Counted from the stretch's first letter, positions 25,586-34,164 are shown. The stretch: DNA of 64,000 nucleotides from Methylobacterium mesophilicum (GCF_022179445.1 NZ_BPQU01000006.1:62001-126000); one strand, 5' to 3'. Numbers and translations: made by a program. The notes: generated by a model not told the origin, from the sequence alone.

Positions 25586-26848
25586 AGCCAGTTGCTCGGG
25601 CGCCGGGCGCCCGAACATCAGATCATCGAGGTTCTCGACCGGATCGCCGGAGCGGATCAGGCCCTTACAGGCGCCCTGCTCGGCGATGTCGCCCACGAAC
25701 ACGGCACCGATCAGCCGGCCGTCCCGCACCAGCAGCTTGCGGTAGAGCCCGGCGCCGGGATCGGACAGGACGATCGCCTCGGCATCCTCGGGGGTGTCCA
25801 CCAGGCCGGCGGAGAAGACCGGCAGCCCGGAGACCTTGAGGCTGGTGGCGAGCGACGTGCCGGCATAGGCGGCGCTCTGGCCGGCGAGGTGGCGGGCCAG
25901 GGTGTCGGCCTGCTCGTAGGCCGGCTCGACCAGCCCGTAGATCAGGCCGCGATGCTCGGCGCATTCCCCGAGGGCGAAGACGTTGGCGTCCGAGGTGGTC
26001 ATCCGGTCGTCGACCTTGATCCCGCGGCCGATCTCCAGCCCCGCCCCCTGCGCCAGGGCAACCGAGGGGCGCACCCCCACGGACATCACCACGAGGTCGG
26101 CTGGGAGTACGGTCCCGTCGGCCAGGATCAGGCGCTCGACCCGGCCGTCACCCTCGACCCGGGCGGTGTCGGCCTTGAGCAGCACCCGCACGCCGCGGGC
26201 CTCCATGGCCCGCTTCACCAGCCCCGCGGCGTGATGGTCGAGCTGGCGCTCCATCAACCGGTCCATGACGTGGAGCAGGGTCGTGTCGACCCCCAGCCGT
26301 GCCAGGCCGACCGCGGCCTCCAGCCCGAGCAGGCCGCCGCCGATGACGATCGCCCGGGCGTGCTGCACGGCGGCCTTGCGGATCGCCGCCACGTCGGCGA
26401 GGTCGCGGAACGTGATCACTCCGGGGAGGTCCATGCCGGGCTTGGGCAGGCGGATCGGCAGGGACCCCACCGCCAGCACGAGCTTGTCGAAGGGCAGAAC
26501 GTGGGTCTCTCCCACGATCACCAACCCGTTCTCACGGTCGATCTGGGTGACCGGGGCGCCGGTGATCAGGCGGATGCCGTGGGCCGCGTACCAGTCGAGG
26601 CCGCGGAATTCGCAGGCCGCCTCGTCGACTTCGCCACCCAGCAGCGAGGACAGCAGGACCCGGTTATAGGCAGCCTTCGGATCGGCGCCGACGCAGGTCA
26701 CGTCGAAGCGGCCGGGCGACCCTTCGGTCAGGCGCTCCAGGAAGCGGAGCGAGGCCATGCCGTTGCCAACGACGACGAGCCGCTCGCGTGGAAGGCCGGT
26801 CTCGGCGCGCGAATCGTGTGCGCTGGTATCCATTGGGGATGTCGCCAT
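25580..26848 (-). CDS. NAD(P)/FAD-dependent oxidoreductase, NirB N-terminal/NasC-like
   Basis: 422 residues. There are two dinucleotide-binding motifs, LVVVGNGMASLRFLERL (FAD, near residue 24) and AIVIGGGLLGLEAAVGLARL (NAD, mid-protein), plus VFALGECAEHRG as the second FAD contact. This is the layout of the N-terminal half of NirB and of NasC/NasB electron-transfer subunits, here without any siroheme domain. As first gene of the block it probably feeds electrons to NasA, whose fused BFD domain would accept them. An ATG five codons downstream is also possible. Its leader carries the regulatory elements at 26901-27026. Confidence 0.88.
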   Translation of the reverse strand: MATSPMDTSAHDSRAETGLPRERLVVVGNGMASLRFLERLTEGSPGRFDVTCVGADPKAAYNRVLLSSLLGGEVDEAACEFRGLDWYAAHGIRLITGAPVTQIDRENGLVIVGETHVLPFDKLVLAVGSLPIRLPKPGMDLPGVITFRDLADVAAIRKAAVQHARAIVIGGGLLGLEAAVGLARLGVDTTLLHVMDRLMERQLDHHAAGLVKRAMEARGVRVLLKADTARVEGDGRVERLILADGTVLPADLVVMSVGVRPSVALAQGAGLEIGRGIKVDDRMTTSDANVFALGECAEHRGLIYGLVEPAYEQADTLARHLAGQSAAYAGTSLATSLKVSGLPVFSAGLVDTPEDAEAIVLSDPGAGLYRKLLVRDGRLIGAVFVGDIAEQGACKGLIRSGDPVENLDDLMFGRPAPEQLAA

Positions 26849-26900
26849 CTCTCGATCGCGTCGGGAACCTCGAGTGCAGGATCGTCGGCGGACCGCCCAC

Positions 26901-26937
26901 GAAAAAGCCGCTGCCGGTCATCCCCCGGGGCAGGCTT
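26901..26937 (-). terminator. Leader terminator upstream of the nitrate-assimilation genes
   Basis: On the minus strand AAGCCTGCC pairs with GGCA-GC-GGCTT (2-nt bulge) around a 13-nt loop and is followed directly by TTTTT, a standard intrinsic terminator about 50 bases before the first ATG. Its left strand contains the right strand of hairpin 26929-26942, so the two structures exclude each other, as in ANTAR-controlled attenuators. Confidence 0.7.
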
Positions 26938-26972
26938 CTGCCGCAGGAGAACCGGATCAGCGGCCTCGCTGA
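26929..26972 (-). promoter_or_regulatory. Twin hairpins, probable NasT (ANTAR) binding leader
   Basis: Read on the minus strand, hairpin 1 is TCAGCG-AGGC-CGCTGA (26972-26957) and hairpin 2 is GGCAG-AAGC-CTGCC (26942-26929), 14 nt apart. If the closing pair is opened, both have six-base loops, GAGGCC and GAAGCC. Two small hairpins with matching loops directly before an overlapping terminator is the known architecture recognised by ANTAR antiterminators such as NasT, which is encoded 2 kb upstream. Confidence 0.65.
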
Positions 26973-27010
26973 CGGCGCTGCCCGTCGCCGTTGACGGACG
27001 CGAGCTATCA

Positions 27011-27026
27011 AGCAGATCCTGTGCCA
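27011..27026 (-). promoter_or_regulatory. Sigma-54 type promoter for the nitrate-assimilation genes
   Basis: On the minus strand TGGCAC-AGGAT-CTGCT has a perfect -24 hexamer and the GC of the -12 element at exactly the right distance; one base differs from TTGCT. Transcription would begin near 27000, giving a leader of about 150 nt that contains the twin hairpins and terminator. Sigma-54 control is common for nitrogen assimilation genes and would respond to NtrC. Confidence 0.65.
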
Positions 27027-27089
27027 AGCACGATCCGCATCGGTAAGGTGTTCTGATTGCGAAATAAATTTCGGTAGCCTAGAAGGCCT

Positions 27090-27120
27090 TGCACGCTGAA
27101 GCGTGGTGCATTGCACTGCA
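27090..27120. promoter_or_regulatory. Dyad-rich site upstream of the sigma-54 element (possible enhancer)
   Basis: The segment contains the perfect palindrome CACGCT-GA-AGCGTG (27092-27105) and TGCAC/GTGCA half-sites at 27090, 27106 and 27112, about 65-95 bp upstream of the -24 element. NtrC sites use TGCAC-type half-sites, but the spacing here does not equal the usual 17-bp site, so binding by NtrC is a guess. Confidence 0.35.
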
Positions 27121-27365
27121 TAAAAAGCAGGCGGGTGGTCGCTTAAACGATCATCGCCGTGGCGGCCGAACTGGCGTCCCGGCGGTCTTTGCAAACGTGA
27201 ACAGACGGCAGCGGCATCGCCCTCCGCCGCCATTGCGGGCGGAGCGAAGCCACGTAAGGGTCCGATACGCTTGGAGAGCGGCCCACGATGGGTTGCTCCG
27301 CTCTACTCGCAAGGGCGGAGAAGCAGCGAACTGCCCACCGGTTCGGGTCAGATACCCGATGCGAT

Positions 27366-27578
27366 TCAGATCAGGGTCGAGAGCATCGCCAGCAGGCCCA
27401 GGGTCGGCATAGCGCCGGCCACGAGGACCCAATACCAGGACGGGACACCGCCGGCACGGCGGTTGTCGTTGCTGGCGCGCGGAGCCTTGGCGCCGCGACG
27501 AACATAGCGTCGGAGCTCGATCCGGCTGCGCGGATGCGATGTCGACGATTCGGTATCGAGTTTACGGCATCCGGGCAT
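27366..27578 (-). CDS. Possible small membrane protein
   Basis: 70 codons from an ATG (MPGCRKLDTESSTSH). The C-terminal part reads SWYWVLVAGAMPTLGLLAML, a plausible single membrane segment, preceded by the basic RRYVRRGAKAPRASNDNRR, which is a common look for small inner-membrane proteins. No ribosome-binding site is obvious, and the family is unknown. It sits between nasS and the nitrate promoter on the same strand. The alternative is chance open frame in GC-rich DNA. Confidence 0.35.
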   Translation of the reverse strand: MPGCRKLDTESSTSHPRSRIELRRYVRRGAKAPRASNDNRRAGGVPSWYWVLVAGAMPTLGLLAMLSTLI

Positions 27579-27673
27579 GGCGAAGCGACAACGGCCGAGA
27601 CCTGGCAACGTTCCCGATCCGCCGCATCTCGGCAACGGCCGAATGACGAAATGCGCGTGGCGTCTGCTGCCGC

Positions 27674-28687
27674 TCAGAGCGCCATGGCGGCCCGGTACAG
27701 GTCGGACCTGTAGATGGCGGCTGCTTCGGCCTCAGGGTGTCGCCCCGGCGGGATCTGCTGCGCGGCAGCCATCTGTGCCACGAGCCAGCGCGCGGCCTCG
27801 GGCCGCGGCTCCTGCACGGCCGCGCCCAGGTCGAGACGGCTCGGCATCGGCCGCGTCGCGCCGACCGCGTCCAGCATCGCATCGCCTGCGAAGCCCCGGG
27901 CCACGAGTTCGACGTCGAGGTCGAGATAGGTCCGGTGCGCGAGGCAATGGATCAGGTCGGTGCGGTTGGCCGGGTCCGCGCACCATTGGCCGGCCCGCGC
28001 CACCGCCCGGACGAGGGGCAGCAGCGCGTCGTCGAGCCGGCCCGACACGGCAAGGACCTTCTCGGGGGCGTCCGGTGCGAGGTCGCAACCGAGTGCCGCA
28101 ATCCGCCCGTGGCCGGCCGCCACCGCGACATCGTTCCAGGGCGCGCCCGCGCAGTAGCCGTCGACCAGGCCGCGGGCCAGGGCCTCGACGCTGTGCTGGG
28201 GTGGGACCACGACCGTGCGGAAGGCCGACGGGTCGAGGCCGCCGGCCTCGGCGAACAGCCGCAGCTGATAGCTGTGGCAGGAGAACGGATGCACGGTGCC
28301 GAGCGTGAGCGGCCGGCCCGCGTCCCGGCGCTCGGCCGCCACCCGGGCGAAGGCCCGGGCCACGTCCGCCAGAGTCTCGCTCGCCGGCTCCATCGCGGCC
28401 CAGAGCCCCCGAGACACCGTGATGGCGTTGCCGTTGGCGCTGAGCTGCAGCGGAACCACGAGGTCGGAGGGCGGGCCCGAGAGGGCCAACCGGCTCGCCA
28501 GCGCCAGCGGCGCCAGCATGTGGGCGCCGTCGAGATGGCCCAGCGCGAGGCGGTCGCGCAGGGTCGCCCAGGACGGCTCGGCCGAGAGGTCGAGTTCCAG
28601 ACCCTCGGCCCGGGCGAAGCCGAACGCGTGCGCCACGATCAGCGGCGCGGCATCGCAAAGGGGGACGTAGCCGAGCTGAAGCCTCAT
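27674..28687 (-). CDS. nasS: NasS: cytoplasmic nitrate sensor, NrtA/CmpA-like
   Basis: 337 residues. The fold is that of NrtA-type periplasmic nitrate-binding proteins (LGYVPLCDAAPLIVAHAFGF, GYCAGAPWNDVAVAAGHGRI, ... KVLAVSGRLDD) but there is no signal peptide, the hallmark of NasS. NasS holds NasT inactive without nitrate and releases it when nitrate or nitrite binds. The ATG overlaps the nasT stop by 4 bp (ATGA), consistent with coordinated synthesis of the two partners. The neighbouring nitrate genes make this assignment firm. Confidence 0.9.
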   Translation of the reverse strand: MRLQLGYVPLCDAAPLIVAHAFGFARAEGLELDLSAEPSWATLRDRLALGHLDGAHMLAPLALASRLALSGPPSDLVVPLQLSANGNAITVSRGLWAAMEPASETLADVARAFARVAAERRDAGRPLTLGTVHPFSCHSYQLRLFAEAGGLDPSAFRTVVVPPQHSVEALARGLVDGYCAGAPWNDVAVAAGHGRIAALGCDLAPDAPEKVLAVSGRLDDALLPLVRAVARAGQWCADPANRTDLIHCLAHRTYLDLDVELVARGFAGDAMLDAVGATRPMPSRLDLGAAVQEPRPEAARWLVAQMAAAQQIPPGRHPEAEAAAIYRSDLYRAAMAL

Positions 28688-29271
28688 CCGAGCAGGTCCG
28701 CCGTGGTGACGATGGCCCGGGCAATGTCGGCGATCTTGCGCTTCTCGTTCATGGCCTTGCGCCGGAGCTGCTTGTAGGCCTCGTCCTCGGTCAGCCCCTT
28801 CAGGTTCATCAGGATGCCCTTGGCGCGCTCGATCAGCTTGCGGTCGGCCAGCTCGCCGCGGGCCTCCGACAATTCGCGCTGGAGCCGCGCGAAGGCGTTG
28901 AAGCGCAGGATGGCGATATCGAGGATCGACTTGATCCGCTCCGCCCGCAGGCCGTCGACCACGTAGGCCGAGATACCGGCGTCGACCGCCGCCTGCATCA
29001 TGGTGGTGTCCGAGCGGTCGACGAACATCGCCACCGGCCGCTCGACCTGCCGGGAAACCCCCGACATCTGCTCCAGGATGTCCCGGCTGGGACTCTCCAG
29101 GTGGATCACGACCACGTCGGGCTTCAGGGCGGTCACCCGCTCCAGAAGGTCGACGGTATCGGGAATCACCACGATCCGGCCGATGCCGGCGGCGCGCAGC
29201 CCCTCCTCCAGGATCGCCGCGCGGGCGCGGCTCGGGTCGATCACGGCGACGGTGAGGTTGGATTCGGTCAT
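28684..29271 (-). CDS. nasT: NasT: ANTAR-domain antiterminator
   Basis: 195 residues. Residues 1-125 resemble a response-regulator receiver (VAVIDPSRARAAILEEGLRA, PDVVVIHLESPSRDILEQM). The C-terminal ANTAR domain is ERAKGILMNLKGLTEDEAYK followed by QLRRKAMNEKRKIADIARAI. ANTAR proteins bind paired hairpins in leader RNA and stop terminator formation; such a leader is seen at 26901-26972. The phospho-acceptor region is VIHLESPS, with no Asp at the expected place, in line with control by NasS rather than by phosphorylation. The ATG at MTESNLTVAV is chosen over longer frames. Confidence 0.92.
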   Translation of the reverse strand: MTESNLTVAVIDPSRARAAILEEGLRAAGIGRIVVIPDTVDLLERVTALKPDVVVIHLESPSRDILEQMSGVSRQVERPVAMFVDRSDTTMMQAAVDAGISAYVVDGLRAERIKSILDIAILRFNAFARLQRELSEARGELADRKLIERAKGILMNLKGLTEDEAYKQLRRKAMNEKRKIADIARAIVTTADLLG

Positions 29272-29329
29272 CGGGGCCCGGTCGGGCGGGACTTCTTGAG
29301 AGGGCGACCCGGTTCGGGCGCTCCGGCCA

Positions 29330-29345
29330 AGCAAGGCGTATGCCC
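29330..29345 (-). promoter_or_regulatory. Candidate sigma-54 element for nasTS
   Basis: On the minus strand GGGCAT-ACGCC-TTGCT matches the -12 TTGCT perfectly and the -24 GG and CA, with correct spacing. Transcription would start about 47 bp upstream of the nasT ATG. Two bases of the -24 hexamer deviate from TGGCAC. Confidence 0.45.
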
Positions 29346-29440
29346 CGCAGCTGTCGCCAGCGTTACCGCCGCGCAAAGAAACGGTCCAGCTTCCGCCGCA
29401 ATGCTGGGGGCATTCTTGCGTCGTCGGAACTAGGGCGGGG

Positions 29441-30040
29441 GTGGTGAAACGGATGCGCAGGCCAGACCCGCTTGCCCTGACGGACGCCGCCACCGGGCGC
29501 GTTTCGATGCCGTTCCTGCCGACGTTGGTCGTGGTGGGAATTCTGGGTGTCGCTTCCCTCTATTGTCCGTCGTCGCAGTTGACGCCGCCGTCGGAGGCCC
29601 GCGCCGAGGTCGTTGCGCCCGAGGCTCCGTCGCCCACCGCCTTCTTCAAAGCCGCGCCGGTGTCCGTTTCGGTCCGCCGCCCGGCCGCCGTGGCCTTCGC
29701 CGAAGTCTATCCCCTGGCCCCGACGCAGCCGGCCCGGCCTGTGCTCGCGGCCCGGGCGACGTCGCATATCGCGATCGCGGGCCGCCATGTCTGCCCCGGG
29801 CGCCGCTGCCCGGAGACGCCTCAGCACGTGACCGATCCGCTGGCCGCCGGCCGTGCCGAGGCCGCGGAGTCGGACGAGGCCGATCTGCTGCCCCCCGCCG
29901 CTCTGCCCTTCGCCGCCTCGGTGGTCGAACGGCTGACCCCCGCCGCCCGGGTCGTCGGCGATGCGGCGAACCTGATGCGCGACGGCGCGGCCGCCGTACA
30001 GGGATCCGTCGCCCTGGTGGTGGCCGACTGCCTGCGCTGA
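29441..30040 (+). CDS. Hypothetical protein with one N-terminal membrane segment
   Basis: 199 residues if the first GTG is used; a second GTG and an ATG follow within four codons, and a G-rich stretch precedes. The segment FLPTLVVVGILGVASLYC is one membrane helix or uncleaved signal. The rest is Ala/Pro/Arg-rich with a small CPGRRCPE motif containing two cysteines. No family is recognised. It is divergent from nasT with about 170 bp between. The codon use looks normal for the region. It may be an envelope-anchored protein. Confidence 0.5.
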   Translation: MVKRMRRPDPLALTDAATGRVSMPFLPTLVVVGILGVASLYCPSSQLTPPSEARAEVVAPEAPSPTAFFKAAPVSVSVRRPAAVAFAEVYPLAPTQPARPVLAARATSHIAIAGRHVCPGRRCPETPQHVTDPLAAGRAEAAESDEADLLPPAALPFAASVVERLTPAARVVGDAANLMRDGAAAVQGSVALVVADCLR

Positions 30041-30179
30041 CGCGCACGAAACGCCGGCCGTACCGCACGGCATTCCACTCGGCTCGCCACGCCACCGCCT
30101 CTGGACCTCGCAACCGGGCGTCCTAGGTGCGTTGCAGCGGATGGCCGGGGCTCCCCGGCCGCGCGGGAGCCGGGGCCGT

Positions 30180-32069
30180 ATGGCTGCACGCATCGAGGAT
30201 TATGCGCTCGTCGGGGATTGCCGCAGCGCCGCGCTGATCAGCCGGCAGGGCAGCGTCGACTGGCTGTGCTGGCCGCGCTTCGACGCCGCCGCCCTGTTCA
30301 CCAGCCTGCTCGGGACGGAGGCCCACGGCTTCTGGAAGATCTTTCCCGAGGCCGTGCATGTCGAGACCAGCTGGGCCTACCGTCCGGGAAGTTTGGTTCT
30401 GGAGACCCGGCACAAGACCCGGCTGGGTGAGGTCTTGGTGACCGATTTCATGCCGGCTGGGGACGGCGCCCACCTGGTGCGCCTGGTCGAGTGCGTGCAT
30501 GGGCGCGTCGCCATGCGTATGGAGATGGCGGTGCGATTCGACTACGGCTCCGCGGTGCCGTGGGTCTCGCGCTCGGAACTGGGCGACCTGCGCGCCGTCT
30601 CCGGTCCCCACAAGGTCGTGCTGCGGACGGACGTCCACCTCAAGGGATCGGACGCGCAGACGACGGTGTCCGAGTTCACCGTCCATGCCGGCGAGCGGTG
30701 CCGCTTCGTCCTGAGCTACGGCGCCTCGCACGAGGACGACCCGCATCCGATCGAGCCGCTGAAGACCCTCGAGGCCACCGACCAGGCCTGGCGCGAATGG
30801 TCGAGCCGCTGCGCCGGCGGCACCGCCTGGGACCGGATGCTGCAGCGCTCGCTTCTGACCCTGAAGGCGCTGATCTACGAGCCCACCGGCGGCATCGTCG
30901 CCGCGCCGACCGCGTCCCTGCCCGAGGGGCTCGGCGGCGAGCGCAACTGGGATTACCGATTCTGCTGGCTGCGCGACTCGACGCTGACGCTGATCGCGTT
31001 GATGGACGCCGGCTATATCGACGAGGCGCGCGATTGGCTCGCCTGGCTGCTGCGGGCGGTGGCCGGCAACCCGGAGCAGGCGCATATCCTGTACGGCATC
31101 GGCGGCGAGCGCCTGCTGCCGGAGATCGAACTCGACTGGCTGCCCGGCTACGAGAACTCCAAGCCCGTGCGGATCGGCAACGCCGCGGCCTCGCAGTTCC
31201 AGATCGACGTCTACGGCGAATTGTTCGACGCGCTCTATCAGGCCCATGCCCGGGGCCTGCCGATCAGCAAGGATGGCTTGCGGGTCGGGCTGGCGATCCT
31301 CGGCCATCTCGAGAACGCTTGGCGCAGGCCCGACGAGGGCATCTGGGAAGTGCGCGGCGGCCGGCGCCACTTCACCCACTCGAAGGTGATGGCCTGGGTC
31401 GCCTTCGACCGGGCCCTGCGCATGCACGCGATGCACGAATCGGGCGCCACCGAGGAGCAGGCCGGGCGCTGGCGCGCGGTCCGCGACGAGATCCATGCCG
31501 AGGTCTGCGCGCAGGGCTTCGACCCGGAGCTCAACAGCTTCGTCCAGTCCTACGGGTCGAAGGCGTTGGACGCGAGCCTGCTGCTGATCGCCCATACCGG
31601 CTTCCTGCCGCAGGACGATCCCCGGGTGGTCGGCACCGTCGCGGCGATCGGCGAGGGGCTGATGCGGGACGGCTTCATCCTCCGCTACGAGACCCAGGGG
31701 CAGACCACCGACGGCCTGTCCGGCAACGAGGGGGCGTTCCTGCCCTGCACATTCTGGTATGCCGACAACCTGATCGGCCTCGGCCGGCGGGACGAGGCGC
31801 GGACGATCATCGAGCGCCTGATCGGGATCTGCACCGATCTCGGCCTCGTCAGCGAGGAATACGACGTGCATGCCAAGCGCCTTGTGGGTAACTTCCCCCA
31901 GGCATTCACCCATGTGGCGCTCGTCAACACGCTGCTCAGCTATACGCGCGGCGAAGGGCCGGCGGATCGGCAGGGTGGTAAGGCCAACGGAGCCCCTCCC
32001 GCCGTCCTGCGGCAGCGTGAAGCCGACAAGCGGCACGCAAGAGGCGAACTGGAAGACGCGACATCATGA
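30180..32069 (+). CDS. Glycoside hydrolase family 15 protein (glucoamylase/trehalase-like)
   Basis: 629 residues from MAARIEDYALVGDCRSAALI. GH15 enzymes are inverting alpha-glucosidases with an (alpha/alpha)6 barrel acting on starch-type glucans or trehalose. The family signatures RNWDYRFCWLRDSTLTLIAL (sugar-binding, with catalytic-site Trp/Arg/Asp) and GLSGNEGAFLPCTFWYADNL (containing a conserved Glu) are present. There is no signal peptide, so it works on internal glucan or trehalose. The stop overlaps the tkt start (ATGA), tying it to the pentose-phosphate genes downstream. Confidence 0.9.
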   Translation: MAARIEDYALVGDCRSAALISRQGSVDWLCWPRFDAAALFTSLLGTEAHGFWKIFPEAVHVETSWAYRPGSLVLETRHKTRLGEVLVTDFMPAGDGAHLVRLVECVHGRVAMRMEMAVRFDYGSAVPWVSRSELGDLRAVSGPHKVVLRTDVHLKGSDAQTTVSEFTVHAGERCRFVLSYGASHEDDPHPIEPLKTLEATDQAWREWSSRCAGGTAWDRMLQRSLLTLKALIYEPTGGIVAAPTASLPEGLGGERNWDYRFCWLRDSTLTLIALMDAGYIDEARDWLAWLLRAVAGNPEQAHILYGIGGERLLPEIELDWLPGYENSKPVRIGNAAASQFQIDVYGELFDALYQAHARGLPISKDGLRVGLAILGHLENAWRRPDEGIWEVRGGRRHFTHSKVMAWVAFDRALRMHAMHESGATEEQAGRWRAVRDEIHAEVCAQGFDPELNSFVQSYGSKALDASLLLIAHTGFLPQDDPRVVGTVAAIGEGLMRDGFILRYETQGQTTDGLSGNEGAFLPCTFWYADNLIGLGRRDEARTIIERLIGICTDLGLVSEEYDVHAKRLVGNFPQAFTHVALVNTLLSYTRGEGPADRQGGKANGAPPAVLRQREADKRHARGELEDATS

Positions 32070-34141
32070 GCGGCGCTGATACTCCCGCCAAGGCGGCCCT
32101 CGCTGAGATCGATACGCTCAGCATCAACACCATCCGGACGCTCGCGATCGACGCGGTGCAAAAGGCGAATTCCGGCCATGCGGGCGCGCCGATGGGCCTC
32201 GCCCCGGTCGCCTACACGCTGTGGAACCGCTACCTCCGCTACGACCCCGCACATCCCCACTGGCCGAACCGCGACCGCTTCGTGCTGTCCTGCGGCCATG
32301 CCTCGATGCTGCTCTACGCCCTGTTGCACCTCGCCAACGTCGCCGAGAGCGACGGCGGCAACGCGCCGGCCGTGACGCTGGACGAGATCAAGAAGTTCCG
32401 GCAGCTCGACAGCCGCACCCCGGGGCACCCGGAGTACCATTTCACCACCGGCGTCGAGACCACCACCGGGCCCCTCGGCCAGGGTGTAGCCAACTCGGTC
32501 GGCATGGCGATCGGCGGCCGCTTCCTCGGCCAGCACCTCAACCGGCCGAACCTGCCGCTGTTCGACTACAACGTCTACGCTATCTGCTCGGACGGCGACC
32601 TGATGGAGGGCGTCGCCTCGGAGGCCGCCTCTCTCGCCGGCCACCTGCGGCTGGCCAACCTCTGCTGGATCTACGACGACAACACCGTCACCATCGAGGG
32701 CCACACGGAACTCGCCTTCGGTGAAGAGGTCGCCACCCGGTTCCTGGCCTATGGCTGGCAAGTCCTGCGGGTCGCCGACGCTAACGACGTCCACGCGATC
32801 GCCGGCTCGATCGAGACGTTCCTGGCCACCAACGATCGGCCGACCCTGATCGTCGTCAAGTCGGTGATCGGCTACGGCGCCCCGAAGAAGCAGGGCACCT
32901 CGAAGGCGCACTCGGACGCGCTCGGCGAGGAGGAGGTCAAGGGCGCGAAGCGGGCCTACGGCTGGCCGGAGGACGCGCAGTTCCTGGTGCCGGATGGCGT
33001 GCACGAGAACTTCCGAGACGGCATCGGCAAGCGCGGTGCCGCCCTCTACGATGCTTGGCAGGATCTGCTGTCCAAGGCCCGGGAGGCCGATGCCGACCAC
33101 GCCGAGGACCTCGACGCCCTGCTGGAAGGCCGCCTGCCCGACGGCTGGGACAAGGACATCCCGGTGTTCGAGCCCGATGCGAAGGGCCTGGCCACCCGCG
33201 AATCCTCCGGCAAGGTGCTCAACGCGATCGCGCAGCACGTGCCGTTCCTGCTCGGCGGCTCGGCCGACCTGGCGCCGTCCAACAAGTCGAACCTGACCTT
33301 CGAGGGCGCCGGCTCGTTCGGACCGTTCACGCCCGGCGGCCGCAACCTGCATTTCGGCGTGCGCGAGCACGCCATGGGCTCGATCGTGAACGGCCTCGGG
33401 CTTTCCGGCCTGAGAGCCTACGGTGCGACCTTCCTGGTGTTTGCCGACTACATGCGGCCGCCGGTCCGGCTCGCTTCCCTGATGGAGCTGCCGATCTTCC
33501 ACATCTTCACCCATGATTCGATCGGTGTGGGAGAGGACGGGCCGACGCACCAGCCGGTCGAGCAGCTGCTTTCGCTGCGTTGCATCCCGGGCCTCGTCAC
33601 CCTGCGCCCGGCCGACGCGAACGAGGTCGCCGAGGCCTACCGGGTCATCTTCTCGCTCAAAGACCAGCCGGCCGTGCTGGCGCTCTCGCGCCAGCCGCTG
33701 CCGACGATGGACCGGACCAAGTTCGGCGCGGCCTCCGGCACCGCCAAGGGCGCCTACGTGCTGGCCGACAGCGACGGGACGCCCGACGTGATCCTGATCG
33801 GCACCGGGTCAGAGGTGCAGCTCTGCGTCGGCGCCTACGAGACGCTGAAGGCCGAGGGCGTGAAGGCCCGAGTGGTCTCGATGCCGTCCTGGGACCTGTT
33901 CGAGCGCCAGGACCAAGTCTACCGGGATTCCGTGCTGCCCCCCGCCGTCAAGGCGCGGGTGACCGTGGAGCAGGGCAGCATCATCGGCTGGGACCGCTAC
34001 GCCGGAACCGAGGGCACGGTCATCGGCATGGATACGTTCGGCGCCTCGGCTCCGATCAAGGATCTCCAGACCAAGTTCGGCTTTACCCCCGACAAGGTGC
34101 TGGAGGCCGCCCGGGCGCAGCTCGCCAAGCACAGGCGGTAA
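32066..34141 (+). CDS. tkt: Transketolase
   Basis: 691 residues, the normal size. It transfers two-carbon ketol units between sugar phosphates in the pentose phosphate and formaldehyde/CO2-assimilation networks, using thiamine diphosphate. The N-terminal NSGHAGAPMGLAPVAY and the ThDP motif SDGDLMEGVASEAASLAGHL ... YDDN are present, then TFLVFADYMRPPVRLASLM and HDSIGVGEDGPTHQPVEQ in the pyrimidine domain. The ATG overlaps the GH15 stop by four bases. Confidence 0.96.
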   Translation: MSGADTPAKAALAEIDTLSINTIRTLAIDAVQKANSGHAGAPMGLAPVAYTLWNRYLRYDPAHPHWPNRDRFVLSCGHASMLLYALLHLANVAESDGGNAPAVTLDEIKKFRQLDSRTPGHPEYHFTTGVETTTGPLGQGVANSVGMAIGGRFLGQHLNRPNLPLFDYNVYAICSDGDLMEGVASEAASLAGHLRLANLCWIYDDNTVTIEGHTELAFGEEVATRFLAYGWQVLRVADANDVHAIAGSIETFLATNDRPTLIVVKSVIGYGAPKKQGTSKAHSDALGEEEVKGAKRAYGWPEDAQFLVPDGVHENFRDGIGKRGAALYDAWQDLLSKAREADADHAEDLDALLEGRLPDGWDKDIPVFEPDAKGLATRESSGKVLNAIAQHVPFLLGGSADLAPSNKSNLTFEGAGSFGPFTPGGRNLHFGVREHAMGSIVNGLGLSGLRAYGATFLVFADYMRPPVRLASLMELPIFHIFTHDSIGVGEDGPTHQPVEQLLSLRCIPGLVTLRPADANEVAEAYRVIFSLKDQPAVLALSRQPLPTMDRTKFGAASGTAKGAYVLADSDGTPDVILIGTGSEVQLCVGAYETLKAEGVKARVVSMPSWDLFERQDQVYRDSVLPPAVKARVTVEQGSIIGWDRYAGTEGTVIGMDTFGASAPIKDLQTKFGFTPDKVLEAARAQLAKHRR

Positions 34142-34164
34142 GTAACGGCGGATGCGCGACGGTC

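Noticed and set aside
26849..27365. Possible protein-coding genes in the gap upstream of the nitrate operon
   Set aside because: Short frames on both strands overlap the promoter, hairpins and terminator and have no ribosome-binding sites; the region is better explained as regulatory DNA.
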